DNA of 64,000 nucleotides. Origin: Nematostella vectensis. Lineage: Eukaryota > Cnidaria > Anthozoa > Actiniaria > Edwardsiidae. The notes under the pieces are model-generated. The model was not told the DNA's origin. It saw only the letters and a list, made by a program, of their open reading frames with translations, and ran no database searches. The stretch covers positions 5,765,501 to 5,829,500 of the forward strand of contig NC_064035.1 of the NCBI RefSeq assembly GCF_932526225.1, written 5' to 3'. Positions within the stretch are counted from its first letter, which is position 1. The number at the start of each line of letters is the position of its first letter. Positions 1 through 15,000 of this stretch are shown in pieces. The translations under genes were made by a program, and so were the position numbers.

Positions 1-44
1 CTATTTTAAAGGTGTTTTGTTGAGCATTCCTTCTACACTGTTTA

Positions 45-1180
<1,136 letters not shown>

Positions 1181-1190
1181 TGTTGCCCTA

Positions 1191-2853
1191 GAAACAAAGG
1201 AGAGCTTCAGAATACAAAGTGTTAACAATAGAACTTCACAGCTGGGTTTCTATAGAACAAGCCAGTAAATATAAGGAAAATGCAAATTAGTTGACAGGTA
1301 TTTGAAGTTTAGCTTCGCATTTATACTATATTCTATAATATGATTTATTTGCAAATTTAAACAAACTGGGGGTCTCATATATATAGCTTAACACTTATAG
1401 ATTTAATCAATTCATTTATTCGGTAGATTCATTTACTTACTTGCTTACTTACTTATATATTACTTATGGCGCATGATAAATTTCAATCACAAAACTTTTT
1501 CCTGGAAGTTTAACTTTAACAAAAAATTTGAAAGATTTTCGATATGTGTAAGAGTTTAAAAGACTTTGAATCTGAAAGTAAAAAGTACTTATACTTAACG
1601 CTTACTTAACATAACTAACATAAGTAAGTATACTTATACGTTATATAACCTTACTTTAGTTACCTAACTTACTTCTTAGGTTACTTATCGCCTGTTTTCC
1701 TAATAGAAAACATGTACTTAAGAAATTATTTTCTGTTGATATTGAGTCTTTTAACAGTTGAATTAGCCGTCAAATTTCAGCTTAACTACCCCACAAATCA
1801 AACGATTTCGAACAAACAAAGGTCCGGCAAACATAGATTTCATTTCTTTCACTTCAGTCTAGCGTTGTTGTTCCGTGTGGTGCACAACATGGCGATCATA
1901 TCGTTTTCTCTTGAAAAAAATCTACACGAAATACATCTTATATACTCTACCTTTGTTTGAAGTTACCCTTTTTTCTTTCAAGCGAGATCAGAAACGGTAA
2001 AACGTGCTCTATGTTGTAGGTTGTTGATGTGTTGATATTTCCGCCAAGTGTGATATGCGAAGGTGAAAATACCGGGAACAGAATACAAATTACTGTTATT
2101 CTATTGGTCAATCTCAAAGAAACTCTAATCTGATTGGTCAAAAGCTAAATGTATGCGGCACAAAAGCTTTACTTTGGTCACAAGACTTTCATGTGAGACG
2201 CAGCCACTATGACGTCACACATCGATTCTTATCTGCTGACCACATGGGACGCAGGCTCTGTACCACTACACCCCCACCCCTCCTATAACATCTTTATGAT
2301 TTGATTTAGCAACATAGGATCACGCAATATGTGAACCCGAAACATAGGCATTATTTACTTTTCTGCAAATTAACACGAGTACAGGAATTAAAGTTTTTTC
2401 CCTTTCATCACATGCGTGTTTTTTTGGCCCGTGGTATGACTTTCTTTGTTCTGTTCTAGTGTGTTATTCATCGCTTTATCGCCGTTGTCGATAAGGTCTT
2501 GTCTAGGTCATTCGTGAAATTTATACTATTTTCGTAAAAAAAGAGGGGGAGGGGAAGGATTATTTTAAAAAGGTAAATAGAAAACAGTTAATTCATCATT
2601 CAATAAAACTAAATGAATCACCAGTCTAGAGCAAGCGTCAAATACAATTCCCTTCGAAATTTTGTTTGTGAAAGTCTCAATTTTGAAGCTTTAAATTTTG
2701 TATAAAAGGCCCCTCCCCTGTGAATATCTATTTATAAGTGATTTATGAATAATGCGTATTCATTGAAGGTCTCCCGTGTCACATAGCGCGTGCACACGCA
2801 AAAACACAACCCACTAAAACGAACGTTCACCGAGATTTCTGTTCCAAAGAAGC
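1191..2853. other. divergent intergenic region between cathepsin and tensin
   Basis: The two genes are transcribed away from each other, so this 1.7 kb must hold both promoters unless distal 5' exons exist. I see a CTTA-type simple repeat at about 1430-1470 and a degenerate ACTTA-rich stretch at 1585-1690. No protein-coding exon is convincing; the short ORFs at 1712-1960 and 1947-2141 have no recognisable domain. Confidence 0.6.
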
Positions 2854-2908
2854 ATGGCTGCTCGGTCGATTAGTAACTAGAACAAATGCTAGCCATTTTA
2901 TGGAATGA
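2854..2908 (+). promoter_or_regulatory. two upstream ORFs in the tensin 5' leader
   Basis: An 8-codon uORF starts at 2854 and stops at 2880. A second, ATG-GAA-TGA at 2900-2908, overlaps the presumed tensin ATG at 2905. If the leader includes this DNA, both could lower or tune initiation at the main start. The transcription start is unknown, so this is an inference from position only. Confidence 0.4.
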
Positions 2909-3099
2909 GCCAGGCTAGCAAGGCGACCTCTGATCGCCTTGAAGGTTTTATCTGCCCCGCATGCTTGGTGGATTTCCCAAGTGCCGCCAAGGTGCAAGAC
3001 CACTGGTCTAGTTTTCACAGTTCGAAGGAAGGGCAAAGCAGTGAAGATGGGAGGGATAATGACGAAGTTCCTGGTATTGGACCGCCACAGCTAACAGAG
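2905..3099 (+). CDS. TNS: tensin exon 1: EEA1/Rabenosyn-like C2H2 zinc finger
   Basis: The exon encodes 65 residues, open from ATG 2905 to a GAG|GTAGCG donor. Residues 13-38 contain [20 protein letters not shown] followed by HWSSFH, i.e. C-x2-C-x12-H-x4-H. The opening EGF(I/L)CP-x-C and the spacing match the Rab5-binding N-terminal C2H2 finger of EEA1 and Rabenosyn-5. It joins phase 0 to the C1-domain exon at 5074. The remainder is acidic and Ser-rich. That this exon belongs to tensin rests on splice phase, strand and the lack of any other gene between it and the C1 exon; a separate short gene is the alternative. Confidence 0.7.
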
Positions 3100-6000
3100 G
3101 TAGCGTAATTACTTTCGTTGTTTTTTGTTGTCATGGGAAGAAAGCGTGACTTTTAACCCGAAGGTTTTCATGCCGCCTTTTGAATGAAACTCGACAAACT
3201 CATTAAGTTACTTATTAAATTACCTATTGTGTGCAGAAGTAGATAGGACTATTACTTCTATACCGTGACATATACATTTTATTAGTTCACAACTGAAAAA
3301 CCTTGGATTTTGAAAATAAGATGGCGGTAGTCGTCAGACCCAAAACATCTAATCAGCACTCCAGCGTGGTTGTCACCATTCCAAAACATTTGTCAGACCT
3401 TGTCAGGTTTCCTGTTCCGTTGACGACAAAACCAAGTTTCCTTACCCCTTCTCCGCGAGTTTAAACTTTTCGTTGCCACTTTACTTTTTGAATTTATGCG
3501 TGAAAACAGCGCCAATTATATGGCTTTTTCTTGTAAATCGAGTACTTTATGTCAATTAATTATGGTTAGGTTGCATGGCATGATTAAATGAATGAATTGT
3601 CAACAAACTCTTCATTTGATAGAAGTCTGTAATTGACTTGCCAATAAGTATGATCGTTCGTACTTTCCTTATGCTTTTCTTGTCCTTCTTTGAGAAATCA
3701 AATTCTAAAAAAGAAAAACATGTTTAATTGACACTAATGTGAGAACATCATTGAACAGAGATTATAATCACAGTATCGTTGGAATGCTGTGTTTACATAC
3801 CATAGGTACTCCATTGAGCTATTTTTTTTAGAAGCATATAACTGAGAGGGGAGAGGTAGTCATTAGAAGGAACACAAATCCTTGACTGTGATTTTGAGTA
3901 TTCTCAAAACTCTTGCAAGATATCTAAAATTTCTATCACAATCAAGTTTTGAATTTGTAACAGAACACATTTCGTATGAGTTCACAAGTTACCATAATTT
4001 CTTGAATAATTCCCCGACAGTAATTATTAAACTCTAGGGTAGATGACCACATCACGAAAGATATCTCTGTTTTTAAAAGTTATAAGAAATTACGAAAAAA
4101 GGCTCATATTCAAGCAATTACATACCATACTCAGGCATTTGAAAACCTCATCAAAAAATATTTCTGTTAATAGTTAAAAGTTTAAAAAACAAACAAAAAA
4201 GTGACTAAAGGCACTCTAAAATTACTTTGACTTTTCTTGCCTAAATGTGGAAGGAATGATTTTTGCATCCCATAAAAAAAAAACATGACAGAGAAAGGTC
4301 AGGGTCCAGACCACCTTTTACCACGTTCCAAGCGATGTTTGGTAGGGCTTATACTTGCCAACCTTGAAAGCTAAAAAAAACGTGAGATTGTTCTTCAAAT
4401 TCAAGAACTGTATAAGAAATTACTGATGAATTTTCCCGGGAGATTACAGTAAATGTATAGGAAAGTTTGAATTTTTGCCGGGAGATGAAGGCTAGAAACT
4501 GTGAGTCTCCTTCGAAAATTGTGAGGGCTGGCAGGTATGCAAGCTAAAGCATGAATAGTGTTATAGACTATTGGATTGGGAGGAAAATTGAGGATGTTTT
4601 ACCCAACCATCTGTGATGCTTACTTGTATAAATTGATAAGAAAAAACTCCAGCTTCTGTATAGAATTTTAGTATCTTCAGGACATGTGCCAAAGGATCTT
4701 TCACCCCAATTACTTTTCCCTATAACAGACATGCTTGAAATTTGCCTTTTTACAATATATTGGAAAATCAGCCCAATTTTTTTACTTTTAGTTAAATTCT
4801 CTGAATCTATTTGACAAAGAAATAATAGTAGTACAGTAATATTTTAGCAACTTACACTATTTTATGTTTATATATAACATATTCTCTTGCCTGTTATCTA
4901 ACTTACAGTACTGTCTTACATTATAACTAACTGATGCACTTATCTGTTATCATACAGAATGCAAGGTATGCTTGATATTTCCTTTATGTCTGCTGGTTCT
5001 AGAAGCCTTATGATCATTATATCCTAAGATTTCAGATGTAAAAATTATGTTTATTTGAGTGATTGTCTTGCAGGTAAAAAATGGTGGAAAGCAAACACCG
5101 CATGTTTTCAAATCAGGAGTGTTCCAGCTCCCAGAGAGGTGTAGGGTGTGCAGTGAGACCATCAGCAATGAAGGGAGTTACTGTGAAGGTAAGATTGTTG
5201 ATGGTTTCCTTTTCTTATAAAAGTACAGTAGATAGGTTTTATCTATAACAAATATACATTGGACAACATTACAAATACAATTTACATTCTCCCTTTTTTA
5301 TCTTATTTTTTATATACATTTAAGTTTTTTATCTTGGTTTGAAGGAAAAAACATGCAAACTACCGTTTCATCTCTACAAGCCTGTTTCGTGGTTGCCCAC
5401 TCATCACCTCCACCTCCTGATGAGTGGGCAACCACGAAACAGGCTTGTAGAGATGAAACGGTAGTTTGCGTGTTTTTTTCCTACAAACCAAGATATATCC
5501 CGCTCTACACCTATGTATTGAGCACCGTTATATGAACGCCTGCACTCACGCATTATTTAACTTTTATATATATATATAACTTTGTTTATGTTTGTACAGA
5601 CTACATGTTTGAGTGTACTTTCAACTGGGGCAGAGCATAGGCTCATTATGGGCAGACAATAAAATCTGAAATTCTTGTCAAGAAATAAATAAATTTAAAT
5701 TTTTTTGTTATTTTAACAAAAAGTTCTGTAGCTTTTCTCAAAGCCTGTAGCTTGAGTAAAGCATTAATTTCTTTTATTACGTTGTAGGATGTGGTCACAT
5801 TTGTCACAAGAAATGTGAGAGCATGGTAAGTAATTTTATTTCTATGAGAAACAATCCAACATGACATCTGTAAATGATGATCAAAAGAAATACTTAGAAA
5901 GTTGGTGAAATGCATCTTTTATAATGTTTTTACAGTATGTGAAAAAATGGTTCTTTTAAATTATTACTTAAAATTAATTTAATTAATTAATTATAACTTA

Positions 6001-9000
6001 ATTTATTTTTATTTATAGGTGAAAACAAAATGTCCAAATGTAACAGCTATCTCCACAAATCCAAACTATAAGGTATAAAATAGACAACTATTTGTCGAAG
6101 TTTTTGCTATGCACTAAATAACTCTTGATAGGCCCATCAAGAAGAGATGGACAACTTTGTTAACAAAATGAACAATAAACTTTATAATAGTATTTAAACC
6201 ATTTTCTTGTCATTTTAGACACCAAAAGGAATTTTCAAGCACTTACAGCATATTGTATCAAAGTGAGTATTTGTGTTGTTTGGTATTTTTTTATACAATG
6301 TTTTACAATGTATTGTTAGAATATTATAACTAAAAATATCTCCATTGGTGTACAACATTCTGTGTTGTGCATATGTAGTTTCCCTCATTTCTTAGCTCTC
6401 CACATTAAAATCAACATGGTGACTCCAAATAACTTTTTTGAACCATCAAATGAGAAAGGGTTTTCTCAGATCTCAACCTAAAGCCAATTGGTAGGGACTA
6501 AAGATACTGTATATTCAAACTTGTTTCCAATTTCCATTAAAAAAAAAATGGAAATTGAAAGCAATTTCCATTTGATATTGAAAATGTGATTCAGGATGGC
6601 CAATTATTTTTGATAGGATGGTAATGGCATATTGCTTGCAAAATAATTGTTTATCTAGTGTAAATAAAGGTCTTCATGCCTTCACTAATTTATCATTTCA
6701 ATGATATCTTACAGAGGCAGGGTTCGACATGTTGACCATGAGTTTGACCTTGACCTTACCTATATTACAGAGAGAATTATTGGTAAGTATTGATAAAAAA
6801 ATTTTTGTATCACTTAAGACAGGTAATTAACATATACATACCCTTTGCTTCTAGTCCTTTTGCTAATTAACAGCCAATTAGGGCTCTTGCTATTTATTGC
6901 ACTAAAACAAATTTAACATCAATAATAATCAATATTAACACCACCTGTATGCGTCTGATGAACACCATTCGGCCAATAAAGTGATCTTTGGATTTGAGCT
7001 GTCATTGTTAGGCATCCACCGACAAGACCAATAACACCAATAAATTCCTGACCTGCAAAATGCTCAACACAAATAGCTTTCTGTCAACTGCTTTAGGTAG
7101 CTGGTGATAACAATAATTTGTGCTGAATTGAGCAAGCATAGGGTCAGATCGAGATGATAACCTTGCTATATGAAAGAGATAGCTCTTTCAACCATTTTCA
7201 GTCCTTGAACTCTAGTAATTTCAATGAGTAAGTTTCTTTTTATCACAAGATTGCATTTTTCATAGCTGTCAACCTTGCTTTAGGAAAAAACTTGAGAAAA
7301 TACGGTAAATTTATCAGAAGTACAAAGATAGCTAATGCGGGAGAATACAGTAAATGAATGAATATTTTCAAGAAAATTAGGCTTGAGAAAAGATTCAAAA
7401 TCTTGAGACTCCGGCCTAATGCGGGAGAGTTGACAGCTATGATTTTTTTCAGCCATGTCATTTCCAGGCACGGGGCTGGAATCTACCTACAGGAACAACC
7501 TACGTGATGTAGCTAAAATGCTACAGAGGAAGCACCAGGATAAATATATGGTAAATAATAGTAAAGGATGATATTCAATGGAAGATATTCGACACACCAA
7601 ATGACAGAAGGGATGATATTCCATTAAATGTTGACTTGTGTATATCAAGTGTTAATGGCTTATTCCCTCAGAGATAAATATATGATGAACGATATAAAAA
7701 AGTGATATTGATCAAAATTTTATGTAGATCATATTTTAGTAGCTCCCTCATCCTGGACATTCTAACAGATGCATTTAAGAATAAAATTTTCTTGCAGGTG
7801 TTTAACTTGTCAGAGCGTAGATATGACATATCAAAGCTTAATCATCAGGTGAGGCTTGCTTGTTATTTGCTGTAAACTCCATCACCTCCAATGCTCTGTT
7901 TCTGTTATCCTCATGTTTATCCTTGTTATAGGATCTGTCCCACTAAGGCCGAACAATAACCCTGATTAGTTTGTAGTACAATTCTACATATCTATCAACC
8001 TCGCTTTAGGAAAAATCTGGAAAAATACTGAGAATGTATCAGAAGTACCAAGGTAGCTTATGCGGGAGAATACAGTAAATGTATGGATATTTTCAAGAAA
8101 ATTAGGCTTGAGAAAGGTTCGAAATCTTGAGACTCCTGCCTAATGCGGGAGAGTTGACAGCTATGATTCTAATCTTGTTTGCAGTTACTTTTTCCAGTAT
8201 TCGAATCACCTGTGTCTGCAAAGGTGTAGATTTTCTAAATAAAATCAGCTTAAGATGTGTATTTTGGTTGCCATAAATTCAAGCTTATTAACCTTGTACT
8301 GCATTAAAAGGAATCATAATAATAAAAATCACAAATATTCCTTTGGTAAATAAAACCAATTCAACAGTATAAGAGACACCAACAACAAATGGTTAATTTT
8401 TATCTTGCTAAATTATATTTTCAAATGTAAACAATTACAAGTAGTGGAAGTTCGACATGGTCTTATTTGATTGACAGGTCCTCGACTTTGGCTGGCCAGA
8501 TCACCTTGCTCCGCCCCTAGAAAGACTCTGTAGGTAATGTAATTGAACTATTTGTTTAATGATATTAATGATGTACATTTACACCCAACTCTCTATCAGA
8601 ATCATCAACAAGTAACAAGTAAATTGTTTGAGCCTTGCAAGCAGTGTGGATCTTTTGCTGCCAAGGAAACGTATGCAAAAAATGACATACTTAATCATCC
8701 TCTTAGGTGCATGCCCCTATCAATTTCTTTTGCTGCATTTTATTTTTATCAAAGTGGCCAAAGAATGGAAGAGCTGGGTCCCAAGCAAGGGCACAACGTA
8801 ATACGGGAAAAGGGGTGGCAAAACAGTCCAAAAAGTAGAATTCGCAAAATCTTATCTGCTCAAAATGAGCACCCCCCACTTTCAAAGTTGCTAAAGTGGG
8901 GGCTAGCCCTGCCCCTCCCTGTCTGCTCCCCTGCATTGTCATTGAGCCGAACACCTCCTCCCCTCCCTCAGGGAAAGCTGGGTCTGCTACTTTGGCATGA

Positions 9001-12000
9001 CATGGTTTTTAATTAAACTTAAAAAAAAAGAGCTGTGCAGAACCTGTTGAAGAACTGTTCTTTGATTTTTACTTTCAGTATCATCAAATCTATTGACTCT
9101 TGGCTGAAGACAGATCCTCAGCATGTTGTGGTGGTTCACTGCAAGGTGACGTAGGCACTTATTGGAAGCCATCTTATAGAATCAGGTTCTAATTGGAAGC
9201 CGTCTTATAGATTCTTTGTGTTTCAGGGAGGGAAAGGCAGGACTGGAGTGGTTATCTCAGCGTATATGCATTTCAGCAAAATGTGCTCAAGGTATCTTGT
9301 TCCCAGTTGTTATTTAACAATTAGACTATGAGTGCAATTTTTCTATGAGTCAATAGATAGTCAATGAAGTGCGTAGCGCCGAGTTTGCAGCGCGCACAGA
9401 TAAACACAAATTGAAAACTTTAGCTTCAAAACCCTGCAGTTACTTTTAGTGTCCTTGGGTAAGGATTGAAAATACATTTACTAGAAAAGATTGTGAACCA
9501 AATTTCTCGAATTTTGATCAAAGTTTTTTGTCTCTTTCGCTTCAAGTGGCTTTTTTACCTACTTTTTCGCTCCTCTGTATCTATGGCTCAATAGATAGTA
9601 AGTACGGGAGCCAATCAAATTGTGAGATTCGTGATAGTATGTGATTAGATTTATATACAATAGTACACACCCTTGGCTATGCTAACACTATAAGTCTTAA
9701 TCCACCTCCCTTGACTCAGGGTCTAACAGTGAAGAATCTATTTGTTGAAGTTCTTGCTATGCACTAAATAACTCTTGATAGGCCTGTCAGAAACAGACTG
9801 AATCAGTATCAGAATCATCATATGGAATCTGAACAACCATACCACAAATGGTTCGATTTTCTCTATATATTTTCTGTGTTTATTTCTTTGTTGTGTTATT
9901 ATTGCCCATGTCTCATAATAATATCATTCTAACTAAAGCTGCAGATATCTAATAAAAATAAATCGATTGGCACTGTTGTGCTCTTAATAATTGGGTTCCT
10001 GTTTACAGTCCTGAGGCAGCCCTGGACTGGTTTGCAATAAAACGTTTCTATGACGACAAGTTGGGTGGAGTAACACAGCCATCACAGAGAAGGTACAAAT
10101 TCTTATGTACTGTTTTTTTTCCAGTTCTTCTTGTGTTATTTCATACTCAGAGGAGGTGGAGCCAGCTTTATTATAGCCAACACCAATAACTTTGAAGCAA
10201 CCATCAAAAGCCCCCATCAAAAAAAGTCATGTAATTGAGAGATTGATCATCACTTATCGTGTTTCAGCTTACCAAGTAAATAATCAGCTGAGCATCCATA
10301 CTTGGTTTATCTGCTGAATATCCATACTTGGTTTATCTATTGAGTATCCATACTTGGTTTCAGATATGTGCACTACTTTAGCGACTATTTGGAGGGAAAG
10401 ATAAAGCTGTCATCTGAGTATGTACCTATCCCTAGACTTGTTGAATATTAACCTTGATTCTTGCTAAGACATGTCATAAGTTCCGAAATGTTTTGTTTTA
10501 CAGACCCATGTTTCTTCACCACGTCATTGTCCATGGAATTCCTAACTTTGACAGCAAAGGAGGTTTGTTATAGTTGCTGTTGCAGTGTGTTTTAAAATAT
10601 GTTTCTATTCATTGATAAACGTTTCTCATTTTCAGGCTGCAAACCGTTCCTTAGAGTTTATGATGGTTTGAAGCTGGTGTACACTTCTGGAGTCTTGTAA
10701 GTTTCATGCCACACCCAAAAGTGGTCCAAGTAACCATCTGTGTTCATGGAACATTTGAAATCCATTAACATGATAAACAAAATAGATATTTATTGAAATC
10801 ATGTTTACTTTCCAAATGAACTTTTGGAATGGAAAAAGAATCTTTAAAAAGATAGCTGCGCATTCTATTAGCCAAAAGATTCATTTCAAACTGAGTTTTG
10901 GGGGCAGGAATATTTGTTAATCAACCGGAGATTGACAACTTAAGGTAAAAAATGCTTGGTTTTCAGTCTCGTAACACAGGACATGGAACGGGTCTGCATC
11001 ACCATCGAGGGAGGGCTGATACTACACGGGGATGTCCTGGTAAGTATAACCACGCCTTTACGCCCCTTCCCCAGACCACTCAGCCCTTTATCAAGACAAC
11101 GTAATAACATCCACGCCCCCCAGCACCCTGCAGCCTTTTATTGAGACATCGTAATAATAACGATAATCGAACCCCCTCCCACCCCATCGTAACAACATCC
11201 ACACACACCCTTCCCCAGTCTCCTCAGTAAAAAATCCACGCTCCAGGCCACCGACCCTTTCCCAGTCCCCTCAGCTCTATCAAGACACGGTGATAAAATC
11301 CAGGCTACGATAAAATCAGGACGTGGCGCCTGTAAAAATCAGTGTGAACATGAGCGTGCGTAACATCCGTATTAGAACCCCTATACTACATTTACGAGTT
11401 CCTGTTTTCGTTTAGATCAAGTGCTATCACAAGAACACCCTGTCCTCTGTCCGCGATATTATCTTCCGCTGTCAGTTTCATACCGGCGCCATCAAAGACT
11501 GTGTGTTGGTGCTTGATAAGACTGATCTTGACGAAGCCCATAGAGGTAATCTACCATTTGACCCCCTTCCCCCTCACCCCCTGTTATCTCTGTACTTCTG
11601 TTATCCCCTGAAATCGACTCGAATTCTTTTCGTTTTGCTCTTTTAGATAAGCGCTTCCCTGACAACTGTAAAGTAGAATTCGTGTTCTCTGCCACAGGAA
11701 GTTTTGTTGCAGGTACGTAAACGAAAAGAATGGTTATGGGCAATCCATTTCAATCCCCTTTGTATGCTATCCATCCGTTCTAAGAAATCAAATATCAATG
11801 TCTCAGAAACATTTTTCTTGCAACCAACATGAATATTGTTGCTATGCAAAATTTTGAAGCTAGTGAATTCATTATCGAATTATGACATTTGTGCATGTCA
11901 TGTGCATGTCTGAAATGCTGGAGTTGTTCAACTTCCCCGAAACTAGCCGAGATGGAAAGATGCACAGTTCATAAGTTGAAAAATGTGTAATAGCTTCCTT

Positions 12001-15000
12001 CTTTTGTAAAACCGGGCGCTGCTTTTTAACAGGCTGGGAGGTGGTGGGAGCACCTTGAAATTCTGCCAACCAGTTGTCAGTCGTAGCTTTAGCTATTCGT
12101 TTGCTTCACAGAAATCAAGGACGACGTCCGTCTACAGTCGATCATCCGCCATTCGCTACAACCGGTGGAGAACCCGGACACCGTTCTCATGTACACGTCT
12201 AAGGAAGAATGCATGGAAGACGAGTGGCCTTCAGAGGGCTTGGACGACACCTTACCAGGTAGCGCTTCAAGTAAATAGTAACGTAACTTTCTATAGAATG
12301 GCATGATTATTGTGTCACGAGATGGCTCTAACAAGGCGTCAAACAAATATTCAAGTGGCCATTTACTAGCGTGACTGCTTGTGTCACGACATTAGGAGGG
12401 GTTCCGGTCCCACCAATAGCACGTTACCGACTCTCCAGTTTTGCTTATATCACATGCTTCGAATTCTGTTCGACTTACTCGCCGCTTACAAGAGGGTTAA
12501 AGGGTGTGGTCGCAATGGGTACATGTCTTGCGGTAGTGTTCGTGACACTGGGACCTGAAGAATGAACTCACCTTCTTTTCACACTATCGACGCCTCGTCT
12601 CAGCTCTGCGTTTGTAACTGTGGCTCCTTACACGATGCTTTTTTCTAATCGTTTGATGTCTGTACTTACTTGTCCCGTTATGTTGTCAGTCTTTGTGTGT
12701 CGCATTTGTGATAAATCAGTTTAAACATTTAACCATCATTAAGCGTCATTTTGACCTTGTTAAATTTGTAAAAGACTTTGTTGCAGAGCAAACAACAAAC
12801 AGTTAGTTGATGGTGTGGATGCTTCTGTCTATACCTGTTTAATAAGCATCATTTTTAACACGTTATGTTGGTAAAGTCACGATTAAAATATAATTCCATT
12901 CCATCTTGTTTCATAACCATTTAGATTGCATAAAACCTTAAACCCTTTAATTCTCTTGTAATCGGCGTGATACACCCCTCTGTACCAGACCCAGACCCGA
13001 CAAGAGACACGTGTCGCCCACTCATCCCAAAGGTCGATCATAGAAATGGCATTGCCCAGGAGTCAGGTTCGAAAAGTGCTCATACTGCATGTCCTGATAT
13101 AGTTGACAGTTTTGGGAATATTATTTGTCGGGGTCTGTCGCAGAAGTGGTGTAGAGTGATGTTAACGTATGTAGAGGCAATGACACATCCGTCTTGCTTC
13201 GGAATGCTATCTTTGGCTGGGAGTTGTTTCCTTTTTTTGCATTTTTGTTCTAGAAGATCCAAATATTTCTATGCAAGGCACAAAAGTACAATTGAACGAT
13301 GCGTTAGTGTCATACGTTTCATCTATCTCCAATATACGCTTCTGCACTGAGTGATATGTGGACAGATACCTTAAAGAAATTCTGCAACAAAAGTCAATAA
13401 GGGTACGAACGGTATTACCAGAAATAACACAATTTGCTTCTTTGAATATTTGGTTTGGCACAGCTTCGATCGCTTGGCTGCCTTAAAGAAGAATGAGATG
13501 CTTGAAAACAGCATAATAACAGAATATATTGTCTTGCCTTGCAATACTATGGCGCAGTTTTCTTTCGAGTTATTCAGGAGACAGCAAAAATTCTAGAAAA
13601 AAAGCAAGATACCTCAATGATGTCGCAAATCTTACTTCGCTAGTCAGGAGGCAGTTGAAATTTCTATTTTTTTTTTTGCATGACTCGGTCCTCATAACAA
13701 TGTGTTCTGCATGTTAGACTGTCACCGCCCGCACCGCCCAAATCCGACCCCTGGTCGCACACGGCAACACGTTAACGACCTTCTTTAGCTGTCCATATAC
13801 CCTCAGACAAGCGCTGCCCATCTTAAAATCGGATAAAATGTTTGACACTCATTTTTTATAAATTTGTTGTTGAAAGATTCGAGGGCTTTATAATCTTAAA
13901 TAACATTTTAGCCATAAGAGAGTCACATAGTTCTGTGTCATGAATTTGCTAGATGTTATAATGAAGCACTCATCCCAAGGATTGAACTATTTGACCCTCT
14001 TGAATGATTCTTTATTTATGAAATGCTACATAAATAAATCTTAAATGCGTATTTTATTATTATTTAAAATTTTTATACTTCATGGACACCTTGAATTAAA
14101 TATCGAAAAAATAATGATTATTTATGTAATTGTTTTGAAATTTTGTAAAGGAAAATAAACATCGATGTTGTACTGTTTCTGTTTGTGGCCTGTTCCTCTT
14201 AACCTCTTGGCCTTTCTTGGTTTCCATCCCGTCTTTCTCGTGACCACCGCTGTAGATTTTACCATGAATATTCTAGAAAAGTTTCTCACAGTTTTGTCAT
14301 GATGCTGGACTTGCCGCAAGTCTGAGCACCCTGGGGAGAATTCTCTAAAGCGAGCGAAGCGAGTTTTTGTGTGTCTACGAACTAAGCTCCCTGAATATGA
14401 ATTGTAGTTAATAACGAAGAAAGACTATGCAAGTATGTGTTCATGCAAACATGTCTATGATGCATTGGGAGATTGTATTACCACCACGTGTCACCAGAAT
14501 GCAATGCGAGATTTTACTAGTAACTATGTTTGGGACAGTTCCTTTTTAGGACATTGCATACCTCGGGTTTTTTTTCCCTATAAGCCCAGGGTACTTCAAG
14601 AAATTTAACTAGTGCTCCGTGTAAGGACTAGACAATCTAACGGAATATCAAGTGCATGCTGGTATGTCGCGAGCAGGCTATTTTTGCTTTCAATCCACTC
14701 TCTTATTTTAGCTTGTTTTCTATAATACAATGCGAATATATGGGTTTTTATGTCCATTTTTTGATGGATAGGGCTTCTTTGGCAACATCCGACTGCCCAT
14801 GTGTTTTCGGGGCGTTTCTCGTGCTTGTTGTTGTTTCATGTAAGGCTCATGTCAGCCTCGCCTTTATTATTGTTTTCATTTAATATTGTAAGGCACAAAA
14901 TGTGCTACACTCTCGAAATAACCATTCAAAAAACAAAGTCTGATACTTTATTTATCAAATTCAATCGAAAATATCGCACTGGCATCCTCAAATCAGCCGA

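Noticed and set aside
12055..12346. ORFs on both strands over tensin exon 19
   Set aside because: Shadow frames of the exon; the tensin frame is supported by phase and family sequence.
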